DNA from: Liolophura sinensis
Taxonomy: Eukaryota; Mollusca; Polyplacophora; Chitonida; Chitonidae
Direction of reading: 5' to 3'
Assembly (NCBI RefSeq): GCF_032854445.1
Contig: NW_027018303.1
Span: 1-44,748 of the forward strand
Length of the DNA: 44,748 nt
Shown here: piece by piece, positions 23,201 through 35,400 of the stretch
How the letters are laid out: each line of letters begins with the position of its first letter
Numbering within the stretch: the first letter of the stretch is position 1
Made by a program: the position numbers and the translations under genes
The notes under the pieces: generated by a model
Told to the model about the DNA's origin: nothing
Databases searched by the model: none
Seen by the model: only the letters and a program-made list of their open reading frames with translations

Positions 23201-24218
23201 CGAAGACAAACTCAATGTCTTTATCTACATGTAGAAAAACCACACCATTTGTATATAAAAAAACACAAGGTACTTGATACAGTCCGCTGTAAAAAGTACA
23301 ATTGAACACTGACCCACATCAATAAGGTGCCAAAAGATGCGTAATTGGGCCAGGCATCTCCAGCTGTTGATAAATTGCAAATTTCCTTGGTTTCCATGGA
23401 GTAAGAGCCGTTGCTGGGCACGTGATCTTGACATCAATGATTATTCATTTGTGGCTACAGCCAAAAGTATTGGTCGGAGAGCAACGCGGTTTGCACCATT
23501 CGATTTCTCGTCAAAAAATACGTCGGATTAGCCTCTTACCAGCAGCATTGGAACAGTTTTTCCACTTTTGGATTTTTGCCTGGTCTTTTTGCGAATTGAA
23601 ATCGGCTACATTAACTATGTACAATCGCGAGTGGTCATTACTATATTCAACTTTTCATTATAAGTTATGTGCCCTTCGGTAGCCCAGACGACGTCAAATC
23701 TTTGGGCCAAGCCCATTTAACTCACCCAGCAAATGTCTTACTTCTAAGTCGAAGACAAACTCAATGTCTTTATCTACATGTAGAAAAACCACACCATTTG
23801 TATATAAAAAAAACACAAGGTACTTGATACAGTGCGCTGTAAAAAGTACAATTGAACACTGACCCACATCAATAAGGTGCCAAAAGATGCGCAATTGGGC
23901 CAGGCATCTCCAGCTGTTGAAAAATTGCAAATTTCCTTGGTTTCCATGGAGTAAGAGCCGTTGCTGGGCACGTGATCTTGACATCAATGATTATTCATTT
24001 GTGGCTACAGCCAAAAGTATTGGTCGGAGAGCAACGCGGTTTGCACCATTCGATTTCTCGTCAAAAAATACGTCGGATTAGCCTCTTACCAACAGCATTG
24101 GAACAGTTTTTCTACTTTTGGATTTTTGCCTGGTCTTTTTGCGAATTGAAATCGGCTACATTAACTATGTACAATCGCGACTGGTCATTACTATATTCAA
24201 CTTTTCATTATAAGTTAT

Positions 24219-26418
24219 GTGCCCTTCGGTAGCCCAGACGACGTCAAATCTTTGGGCCAAGCCCATTTAACTCACCCAGGAGTTGTCTTACTTCTAAGTC
24301 GAAGATAAACTCAATGTCTTTATCTACATGTAGAAAAACCACACCATTTGTATATAAAAAAACACAAGGTACTTGATACAGTCCGCTGTGAAAAGTACAA
24401 TTGAACACTGACCCACATCAATAAGGTGCCAAAAGATGCGCAATTGGGCCAGGCATCTCCAGCTGTTGAAAAATTGCAAATTTCCTTGGTTTCCATGGAG
24501 TAAGAGCCGTTGCTGGGCACGTGATCTTGACATCAATGATTATTCATTTGTGGCTACAGCCAAAAGTATTGGTCGGAGAGCAACGCGGTTTGCACCATTC
24601 GATTTCTCGTCAAAAAATACGTCGGATTAGCCTCTTACCAGCAGCATTGGAACAGTTTTTCCACTTTTGGATTTTTGCCTGGTCTTTTTGCGAATTGAAA
24701 TCGGCTACATTAACTATGTACAATCGCGACTGGTCATTACTATATTCAACTTTTCATTATAAGTTATGTGCCCTTCGGTAGCCCAGACGACGTCAAATCT
24801 TTGGGCCAAGCCCATTTAACTCACCCAGCAAATGTCTTACTTCTAAGTCGAAGACAAACTCAATGTCTTTATCTACATGTAGAAAAACCACACCATTTGT
24901 ATATAAAAAAAACACAAGGTACTTGATACAGTGCGCTGTAAAAAGTACAATTGAACACTGACCCACATCAGTAAGGTGCCAAAAGATGCGCAATTGGGCC
25001 AGGCATCTCCAGCTGTTGAAAAATTGCAAATTTCCTTGGTTTCCATGGAGTAAGAGCCGTTGCTGGGCACGTGATCTTGACATCAATGATTATTCATTTG
25101 TGGCTACAGCCAAAAGTATTGGTCGGAGAGCAACGCGGTTTGCACCATTCGATTTCTCGTCAAAAAATACGTCGGATTAGCCTCTTACCAACAGCATTGG
25201 AACAGTTTTTCCACTTTTGGATTTTTGCCTGGTCTTTTTGCGAATTGAAATGGGCTACATTAACTATGTACAATCGCGACTGGTCATTACTATATTCAAC
25301 TTTTCATTATAAGTTATGTGCCCTTCGGTATCCCAGACGACGTCAAATCTTTGGGCCAAGCCCATTTAACTCACCCAGCAAATGTCTTACTTCTAAGTCG
25401 AAGACAAACTCAATGTCTTTATCTACATGTAGAAAAACCACACCATTTGTATATAAAAAAAACACAAGGTACTTGATACAGTGCGCTGTAAAAAGTACAA
25501 TTGAACACTGACCCACATCAATAAGGTGCCAAAAGATGCGCAATTGGGCCAGGCATCTCCAGCTGTTGAAAAATTGCAAATTTCCTTGGTTTCCATGGAG
25601 TAAGAGCCGTTGCTGGGCACGTGATCTTGACATCAATGATTATTCATTTGTGGCTACAGCCAAAAGTATTGGTCGGAGAGCAACACGGTTTGCACCATTC
25701 GATTTCTCGTCAAAAAATACGTCGGATTAGCCTCTTATCAGCAGCATTGGAACAGTTTTTCCAATTTTGGATTTTTGCCTGGTCTTTCTGCTAATTGAAA
25801 TCGGCTACATTAACTATGTACAATCGCGACTGGTCATTACTATATTCAACTTTTCATTATAAGTTATGTGCCCTTCGGTAGCCCAGACGACGTCAAATCT
25901 TTGGGCCAAGCCCATTTAACTCACCCAGCAAATGTCTTACTTCTAAGTCGAAGACAAACTCAATGTCTTTATCTACATGTAGAAAAACCACACCATTTGT
26001 ATATAAAAAAAAACACAAGGTACTTGATACAGTCCGCTGTAAAAAGTACAATTGAACACTGACCCACATCAATAAGGTGCCAAAAGATGCGCAATTGGGC
26101 CAGGCATCTCCAGCTGTTGAAAAATTGCAAATTTCCTTGGTTTCCATGGAGTAAGAGCCGTTGATGGGCACATGATCTTGACATCAATGATTATTCATTT
26201 GTGGCTACAGCCAAAAGTATTGGTCGGAGAGCAACGCGGTTTGCACCATTCGATTTCTCGTCAAAAAATACGTCGGATTAGCCTCTTACCAACAGCATTG
26301 GAACAGTTTTTCTACTTTTGGATTTTTGCCTGGTCTTTTTGCGAATTGAAATCGGCTACATTAACTATGTACAATCGCGACTGGTCATTACTATATTCAA
26401 CTTTTCATTATAAGTTAT
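24219..26418 (+). repeat. Four-monomer sub-unit, copy 1 (2,200 bp)
   Basis: Monomers 45-48. In order they carry: the CCCAGGAGTTGTC subtype; a monomer with CATCAGTAAGG and AAATGGGC; one with GGTATCCCAG, CAACACGG and CTTTCTGC; and one with GTTGATGGGC and TTTTTCTAC. The same order follows at 26,419. This copy has GCTGTGAAAAG in its first monomer, a 9-A run in its last, and CACATG in place of CACGTG at about 26,170. Its last two types resemble positions 4 and 5 of the eight-monomer unit and its first resembles position 6, so the sub-unit looks derived from that unit by internal exchange. Confidence 0.88.
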
Positions 26419-28617
26419 GTGCCCTTCGGTAGCCCAGACGACGTCAAATCTTTGGGCCAAGCCCATTTAACTCACCCAGGAGTTGTCTTACTTCTAAGTC
26501 GAAGATAAACTCAATGTCTTTATCTACATGTAGAAAAACCACACCATTTGTATATAAAAAAACACAAGGTACTTGATACAGTCCGCTGTAAAAAGTACAA
26601 TTGAACACTGACCCACATCAATAAGGTGCCAAAAGATGCGCAATTGGGCCAGGCATCTCCAGCTGTTGAAAAATTGCAAATTTCCTTGGTTTCCATGGAG
26701 TAAGAGCCGTTGCTGGGCACGTGATCTTGACATCAATGATTATTCATTTGTGGCTACAGCCAAAAGTATTGGTCGGAGAGCAACGCGTTTTGCACCATTC
26801 GATTTCTCGTCAAAAAATACGTCGGATTAGCCTCTTACCAGCAGCATTGGAACAGTTTTTCCACTTTTGGATTTTTGCCTGGTCTTTTTGCGAATTGAAA
26901 TCGGCTACATTAACTATGTACAATCGCGACTGGTCATTACTATATTCAACTTTTCATTATAAGTTATGTGCCCTTCGGTAGCCCAGACGACGTCAAATCT
27001 TTGGGCCAAGCCCATTTAACTCACCCAGCAAATGTCTTACTTCTAAGTCGAAGACAAACTCAATGTCTTTATCTACATGTAGAAAAACCACACCATTTGT
27101 ATATAAAAAAAACACAAGGTACTTGATACAGTGCGCTGTAAAAAGTACAATTGAACACTGACCCACATCAGTAAGGTGCCAAAAGATGCGTAATTGGGCC
27201 AGGCATCTCCAGCTGTTGAAAAATTGCAAATTTCCTTGGTTTCCATGGAGTAAGAGCCGTTGCTGGGCACGTGATCTTGACATCAATGATTATTCATTTG
27301 TGGCTACAGCCAAAAGTATTGGTCGGAGAGCAACGCGGTTTGCACCATTCGATTTCTCGTCAAAAAATACGTCGGATTAGCCTCTTACCAACAGCATTGG
27401 AACAGTTTTTCCACTTTTGGATTTTTGCCTGGTCTTTTTGCGAATTGAAATGGGCTACATTAACTATGTACAATCGCGACTGGTCATTACTATATTCAAC
27501 TTTTCATTATAAGTTATGTGCCCTTCGGTATCCCAGACGACGTCAAATCTTTGGGCCAAGCCCATTTAACTCACCCAGCAAATGTCTTACTTCTAAGTCG
27601 AAGACAAACTCAATGTCTTTATCTACATGTAGAAAAACCACACCATTTGTATATAAAAAAAACACAAGGTACTTGATACAGTGCGCTGTAAAAAGTACAA
27701 TTGAACACTGACCCACATCAATAAGGTGCCAAAAGATGCGCAATTGGGCCAGGCATCTCCAGCTGTTGAAAAATTGCAAATTTCCTTGGTTTCCATGGAG
27801 TAAGAGCCGTTGCTGGGCACGTGATCTTGACATCAATGATTATTCATTTGTGGCTACAGCCAAAAGTATTGGTCGGAGAGCAACACGGTTTGCACCATTC
27901 GATTTCTCGTCAAAAAATACGTCGGATTAGCCTCTTATCAGCAGCATTGGAACAGTTTTTCCAATTTTGGATTTTTGCCTGGTCTTTCTGCTAATTGAAA
28001 TCGGCTACATTAACTATGTACAATCGCGACTGGTCATTACTATATTCAACTTTTCATTATAAGTTATGTGCCCTTCGGTAGCCCAGACGACGTCAAATCT
28101 TTGGGCCAAGCCCATTTAACTCACCCAGCAAATGTCTTACTTCTAAGTCGAAGACAAACTCAATGTCTTTATCTACATGTAGAAAAACCACACCATTTGT
28201 ATATAAAAAAAACACAAGGTACTTGATACAGTCCGCTGTAAAAAGTACAATTGAACACTGACCCACATCAATAAGGTGCCAAAAGATGCGCAATTGGGCC
28301 AGGCATCTCCAGCTGTTGAAAAATTGCAAATTTCCTTGGTTTCCATGGAGTAAGAGCCGTTGATGGGCACGTGATCTTGACATCAATGATTATTCATTTG
28401 TGGCTACAGCCAAAAGTATTGGTCGGAGAGCAACGCGGTTTGCACCATTCGATTTCTCGTCAAAAAATACGTCGGATTAGCCTCTTACCAACAGCATTGG
28501 AACAGTTTTTCTACTTTTGGATTTTTGCCTGGTCTTTTTGCGAATTGAAATCGGCTACATTAACTATGTACAATCGCGACTGGTCATTACTATATTCAAC
28601 TTTTCATTATAAGTTAT
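26419..28617 (+). repeat. Four-monomer sub-unit, copy 2 (2,199 bp)
   Basis: Monomers 49-52, repeating monomers 45-48 at 2,200 then 2,199 bp. Differences from copy 1 include GCTGTAAAAAG in the first monomer, CAACGCGTTTTGC near 26,786, GCGTAATTGGG in the second, and an 8-A run with intact CACGTG in the fourth. A third copy begins at 28,618: monomer 53 matches monomer 49, including the GCGTTTTGC variant, but monomer 54 (29,167) then departs from the pattern. Confidence 0.88.
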
Positions 28618-31600
28618 GTGCCCTTCGGTAGCCCAGACGACGTCAAATCTTTGGGCCAAGCCCATTTAACTCACCCAGGAGTTGTCTTACTTCTAAGTCG
28701 AAGATAAACTCAATGTCTTTATCTACATGTAGAAAAACCACACCATTTGTATATAAAAAAACACAAGGTACTTGATACAGTCCGCTGTAAAAAGTACAAT
28801 TGAACACTGACCCACATCAATAAGGTGCCAAAAGATGCGCAATTGGGCCAGGCATCTCCAGCTGTTGAAAAATTGCAAATTTCCTTGGTTTCCATGGAGT
28901 AAGAGCCGTTGCTGGGCACGTGATCTTGACATCAATGATTATTCATTTGTGGCTACAGCCAAAAGTATTGGTCGGAGAGCAACGCGTTTTGCACCATTCG
29001 ATTTCTCGTCAAAAAATACGTCGGATTAGCCTCTTACCAGCAGCATTGGAACAGTTTTTCCACTTTTGGATTTTTGCCTGGTCTTTTTGCGAATTGAAAT
29101 CGGCTACATTAACTATGTACAATCGCGACTGGTCATTACTATATTCAACTTTTCATTATAAGTTATGTGCCCTTCGGTAGCCCAGACGACGTCAAATCTT
29201 TGGGCCAAGCCCATTTAACTCACCCAGCAAATGTCTTACTTCTAAGTCGAAGACAAACTCAATGTCTTTATCTACATGTAGAAAAACCACACCATTTGTA
29301 TATAAAAAAAACACAAGGTACTTGATACAGTCCGCTGTAAAAAGTACAATTGAACACTGACCCACATCAATAAGGTGCCAAAAGATGCGTAATTGGGCCA
29401 GGCATCTCCAGCTGTTGAAAAATTGCAAATTTCCTTGGTTTCCATGGAGTAAGAGCCGTTGCTGGGCACGTGATCTTGACATCAATGATTATTCATTTGT
29501 GGCTACAGCCAAAAGTATTGGTCGGAGAGCAACGCGGTTTGCACCATTCGATTTCTCGTCAAAAAATACGTCGGATTAGCCTCTTACCAGCAGCATTGGA
29601 ACAGTTTTTCCACTTTTGATTTTTGCCTGGTCTTTTTGCGAATTGAAATCGGCTACATTAACTATGTACAATCGCGAGTGGTCATTACTATATTCAACTT
29701 TTCATTATAAATTATGTGCCCTTCGGTAGCCCAGACGACGTCAAATCTTTGGGCCAAGCCCATTTGACTCACCCAGCAAATGTCTTACTTCTAAGTCGAA
29801 GACAAACTCAATGTCTTTATCTACATGTAGAAAAACCACACCATTTGTATATAAAAAAAACACAAGGTACTTGATACAGTGCGCTGTAAAAAGTACAATT
29901 GAACACTGACCCACATCAATAAGGTGCCAAAAGATGCGCAATTGGGCCAGGCATCTCCAGCTGTTGAAAAATTGCAAATTTCCTTGGTTTCCATGGAGTA
30001 AGAGCCGTTGCTGGGCACGTGATCTTGACATCAATGATTATTCATTTGTGGCTACAGCCAAAAGTATTGGTCGGAGAGCAACGCGGTTTGCACCATTCGA
30101 TTTCTCGTCAAAAAATACGTCGGATTAGCCTCTTACCAGCAGCATTGGAACAGTTTTTCCACTTTTGGATTTTTGCCTGGTCTTTTTGCGAATTGAAATC
30201 GGCTACATTAACTATGTACAATCGCGACTGGTCATTACTATATTCAACTTTTCATTATAAGTTATGTGCCCTTCGGTAGCCCAGACGACGTCAAATCTTT
30301 GGGCCAAGCCCATTTAACTCACCCAGCAAATGTCTTACTTCTAAGTCGAAGACAAACTCAATGTCTTTATCTACATGTAGAAAAACCACACCATTTGTAT
30401 ATAAAAAAAACACAAGGTACTTGATACAGTGCGCTGTAAAAAGTACAATTGAACACTGACCCACATCAATAAGGTGCCAAAAGATGCGCAATTGGGCCAG
30501 GCATCTCCAGCTGTTGAAAAATTGCAAATTTCCTTGGTTTCCATGGAGTAAGAGCCGTTGCTGGGCACGTGATCTTGACATCAATGATTATTCATTTGTG
30601 GCTACAGCCAAAAGTATTGGTCGGAGAGCAACGCGGTTTGCACCATTCGATTTCTCGTCAAAAAATACGTCGGATTAGCCTCTTACCAACAGCATTGGAA
30701 CAGTTTTTCTACTTTTGGATTTTTGCCTGGTCTTTTTGCGAATTGAAATCGGCTACATTAACTATGTACAATCGCGACTGGTCATTACTATATTCAACTT
30801 TTCATTATAAGTTATGTGCCCTTCGGTAGCCCAGACGACGTCAAATCTTTGGGCCAAGCCCATTTAACTCACCCAGGAGTTGTCTTACTTCTAAGTCGAA
30901 GATAAACTCAATGTCTTTATCTACATGTAGAAAAACCACACCATTTGTATATAAAAAAACACAAGGTACTTGATACAGTCCGCTGTAAAAAGTACAATTG
31001 AACACTGACCCACATCAATAAGGTGCCAAAAGATGCGCAATTGGGCCAGGCATCTCCAGCTGTTGAAAAATTGCAAATTTCCTTGGTTTCCATGGAGTAA
31101 GAGCCGTTGCTGGGCACGTGATCTTGACATCAATGATTATTCATTTGTGGCTACAGCCAAAAGTATTGGTCGGAGAGCAACGCGGTTTGCACCATTCGAT
31201 TTCTCGTCAAAAAATACGTCGGATTAGCCTCTTACCAGCAGCATTGGAACAGTTTTTCCACTTTTGGATTTTTGCCTGGTCTTTTTGCGAATTGAAATCG
31301 GCTACATTAACTATGTACAATCGCGACTGGTCATTACTATATTCAACTTTTCATTATAAGTTATGTGCCCTTCGGTAGCCCAGACGACGTCAAATCTTTG
31401 GGCCAAGCCCATTTAACTCACCCAGGAGTTGTCTTACTTCTAAGTCGAAGATAAACTCAATGTCTTTATCTACATGTAGAAAAACCACACCATTTGTATA
31501 TAAAAAAACACAAGGTACTTGATACAGTCCGCTGTGAAAAGTACAATTGAACACTGACCCACATCAATAAGGTGCCAAAAGATGCGCAATTGGGCCAGGC

Positions 31601-32463
31601 ATCTCCAGCTGTTGAAAAATTGCAAATTTCCTTGGTTTCCATGGAGTAAGAGCCGTTGCTGGGCACGTGATCTTGACATCAATGATTATTCATTTGTGGC
31701 TACAGCCAAAAGTATTGGTCGGAGAGCAACGCGGTTTGCACCATTCGATTTCTCGTCAAAAAATACGTCGGATTAGCCTCTTACCAGCAGCATTGGAACA
31801 GTTTTTTCCACTTTTGGATTTTTGCCTGGTCTTTTTCCTAATTGAAATCGGCTACATTAACTATGTACAATCGCGACTGGTCATTACTATATTCAACTTT
31901 TCATTATAAGTTATGTGCCCTTCGGTAGCCCAGACGACGTCAAATCTTTGGGCCAAGCCCATTTAACTCACCCAGCAAATGTCTTACTTCTAAGTCGAAG
32001 ACAAACTCAATGTCTTTATCTACATGTAGAAAAACCACACCATTTGTATATAAAAAAACACAAGGTACTTGATACAGTCCGCTGTAAAAAGTACAATTGA
32101 ACACTGACCCACATCAATAAGGTGCCAAAAGATGCGCAATTGGGCCAGGCATCTCCAGCTGTTGAAAAATTGCAAATTTCCTTGGTTTCCATGGAGTAAG
32201 AGCCGTTGCTGGGCACGTGATCTTGACATCAATGATTATTCATTTGTGGCTACAGCCAAAAGTATTGGTCGGAGAGCAACGCGGTTTGCACCATTCGATT
32301 TCTCGTCAAAAAATACGTCGGATTAGCCTCTTACCAGCAGCATTGGAACAGTTTTTCCACTTTTGGATTTTTGCCTGGTCTTTTTCCTAATTGAAATCGG
32401 CTACATTAACTATGTACAATCGCGACTGGTCATTACTATATTCAACTTTTCATTATAAGTTAT
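28618..32463 (+). repeat. Irregular junction block between the four-monomer and eight-monomer units
   Basis: Monomers 53-59 do not follow either regular order. Monomer 53 is the first member of a third four-monomer copy. Monomer 54 carries GCGTAATTGGG, a one-base loss in TTTTGATTTTT near 29,616, and the rare terminal GCGAGTGG (29,678). Monomer 55 has private changes (ATAAATTATGTG, CATTTGACTC). Monomer 56 matches 44. Monomers 57 and 58 are both of the CCCAGGAGTTGTC subtype, side by side. Monomers 58 and 59 alone share CTTTTTCCTAATTG. The block reads as breakpoints of unequal exchange. Confidence 0.8.
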
Positions 32464-35400
32464 GTGCCCTTCGGTAGCCCAGACGACGTCAAATCTTTGG
32501 GCCAAGCCCATTTAACTCACCCAGCAAATGTCTTACTTCTAAGTCGAAGACAAACTCAATGTCTTTATCTACATGTAGAAAAACCACACCATTTGTATAT
32601 AAAAAAAACACAAGGTACTTGATACAGTGCGCTGTAAAAAGTACAATTGAACACTGACCCACATCAATAAGGTGCCAAAAGATGCGCAATTGGGCCAGGC
32701 ATCTCCAGCTGTTGAAAAATTGCAAATTTCCTTGGTTTCCATGGAGTAAGAGCCGTTGCTGGGCACGTGATCTTGACATCAATGATTATTCATTTGTGGC
32801 TACAGCCAAAAGTATTGGTCGGAGAGCAACACGGTTTGCACCATTCGATTTCTCGTCAAAAAATACGTCGGATTAGCCTCTTACCAGCAGCATTGGAACA
32901 ATTTTTCCACTTTTGGATTTTTGCCTGGTGTTTTTGCGAATTGAAATCGGCTACATTAACTATGTACAATCGCGACTGGTCATTACTATATTCAACTTTT
33001 CATTATAAGTTATGTGCCCTTCGGTAGCCCAGACGACGTCAAATCTTTGGGCCAAGCCCATTTAACTCACCCAGCAAATGTCTTACTTCTAAGTCGAAGA
33101 CAAACTCAATGTCTTTATCTACATGTAGAAAAACCACACCATTTGTATATAAAAAAACACAAGGTACTTGATACAGTCCGCTGTAAAAAGTACAATTGAA
33201 CACTGACCCACATCAATAAGGTGCCAAAAGATGCGCAATTGGGCCAGGCATCTCCAGCTGTTGAAAAATTGCAAATTTCCTTGGTTTCCATGGAGTAAGA
33301 GCCGTTGCTGGGCACGTGATCTTGACATCAATGATTATTCATTTGTGGCTACAGCCAAAAGTATTGGTTGGAGAGCAACGCGGTTTGCACCATTCGATTT
33401 CTCGTCAAAAAATACGTCGGATTAGCCTCTTACCAGCAGCATTGGAACAGTTTTTCCACTTTTGGATTTTTGCCTGGTCTTTTTGCGAATTGAAATGGGC
33501 TACATTAACTATGTACAATCGCGACTGGTCATTACTATATTCAACTTTTCATTATAAGTTATGTGCCCTTCGGTAGCCCAGACGACGTCAAATCTTTGGG
33601 CCAAGCCCATTTAACTCACCCAGCAAATGTCTTACTTCTAAGTCGAAGACAAACTCAATGTCTTTATCTACATGTAGAAAAACCACACCATTTGTATATA
33701 AAAAAAACACAAGGTACTTGATACAGTGCGCTGTAAAAAGTACAATTGAACACTGACCCACATCAATAAGGTGCCAAAAGATGCGCAATTGGGCCAGGCA
33801 TCTCCAGCTGTTGAAAAATTGCAAATTTCCTTGGTTTCCATGGAGTAAGAGCCGTTGCTGGGCACGTGATCTTGACATCAATGATTATTCATTTGTGGCT
33901 ACAGCCAAAAGTATTGGTCGGAGAGCAACACGGTTTGCACCATTCGATTTCTCGTCAAAAAATACGTCGGATTAGCCTCTTACCAGCAGCATTGGAACAG
34001 TTTTTCCACTTTTGGATTTTTGCCTGGTGTTTTTGCGAATTGAAATCGGCTACATTAACTATGTACAATCGCGACTGGTCATTACTATATTCAACTTTTC
34101 ATTATAAGTTATGTGCCCTTCGGTAGCCCAGACGACGTCAAATCTTTGGGCCAAGCCCATTTAACTCACCCAGCAAATGTCTTACTTCTAAGTCGAAGAC
34201 AAACTCAATGTCTTTATCTACATGTAGAAAAACCACACCATTTGTATATAAAAAAAACACAAGGTACTTGATACAGTGCGCTGTAAAAAGTACAATTAAA
34301 CACTGACCCACATCAATAAGGTGCCAAAAGATGCGCAATTGGGCCAGGCATCTCCAGCTGTTGAAAAATTGCAAATTTCCTTGGTTTCCATGGAGTAAGA
34401 GCCGTTGCTGGGCACGTGATCTTGACATCAATGATTATTCATTTGTGGCTACAGCCAAAAGTATTGGTCGGAGAGCAACACGGTTTGCACCATTCGATTT
34501 CTCGTCAAAAAATACGTCGGATTAGCCTTTTTTCAGCAGCATTGGAACAGTTTTTCCAATTTTGGATTTTTGCCTGGTCTTTCTGCTAATTGAAATCGGC
34601 TACATTAACTATGTACAATCGCGACTGGTCATTACTATATTCAACTTTTCATTATAAGTTATGTGCCCTTCGGTAGCCCAGACGACGTCAAATCTTTGGG
34701 CCAAGCCCATTTAACTCATCCAGCAAATGTCTTACTTCTAAGTCGAAGACAAACTCAATGTCTTTATCTACATGTAGAAAAACCACACCATTTGTATATA
34801 AAAAAAACACAAGGTACTTGATACAGTCCGCTGTAAAAAGTACAATTGAACACTGACCCACATCAATAAGGTGCCAAAAGATGCGCAATTGGGCCAGGCA
34901 TCTCCAGCTGTTGAAAAATTGCAAATTTCCTTGGTTTCCATGGAGTAAGAGCCGTTGCTGGGCACGTGATCTTGACATCAATGATTATTCATTTGTGGCT
35001 ACAGCCAAAAGTATTGGTCGGAGAGCAACGCGGTTTGCACCATTCGATTTCTCGTCAAAAAATACGTCGGATTAGCCTCTTACCAACAGCATTGGAACAG
35101 TTTTTCTACTTTTGGATTTTTGCCTGGTCTTTTTGCGAATTGAAATCGGCTACATTAACTATGTACAATCGCGACTGGTCATTACTATATTCAACTTTTC
35201 ATTATAAGTTATGTGCCCTTCGGTAGCCCAGACGACGTCAAATCTTTGGGCCAAGCCCATTTAACCCACCCAGGAGTTGTCTTACTTCTAAGTCGAAGAT
35301 AAACTCAATGTCTTTATCTACATGTAGAAAAACCACACCATTTGTATATAAAAAAACACAAGGTACTTGATACAGTGCGCTGTAAAAAGTACAATTGAAC

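Larger units (their letters stand above)
19272..23668 (+). repeat. Eight-monomer higher-order repeat, copy A (4,397 bp)
   Basis: Monomers 36-43, with lengths 550, 549, 550, 550, 550, 549, 550, 549. Diagnostic states by position: (1) CAACACGG with GGAACAATTTTT and GGTGTTTTTGCG; (2) GGTTGG and AAATGGGC; (3) CAACACGG with GGTGTTTTTGCG; (4) CAATTAAACAC, CCTTTTTTCAGC and CTTTCTGC; (5) CTCATCCAGC, CCAACAGC and TTTTTCTAC; (6) CCCAGGAGTTGTC, GAAGATAAAC and CCAGGGATCTCC; (7) GCGTAATTGGG with GTTGATAAATTGC; (8) CTCACATAGC, GCGTAATTGGG, GTTGATAAATTGC and the terminal CGCGAGTGG. The same ordered set recurs in copies B and C. It is followed at 23,669 by a hybrid monomer, so copy A has no direct tandem partner on its right. 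Confidence 0.95.
19234..27160 (+). repeat. Large duplicated segment, left copy
   Basis: This is the partner of 36,823-44,748. It contains higher-order copy A, the hybrid monomer 44 (first half like position 1, second half like position 5 of the eight-monomer unit) and the first four-monomer sub-unit with the start of the second. The offset is nearly four times 4,397 bp, so the two copies are in register with the eight-monomer cycle. Confidence 0.9.
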
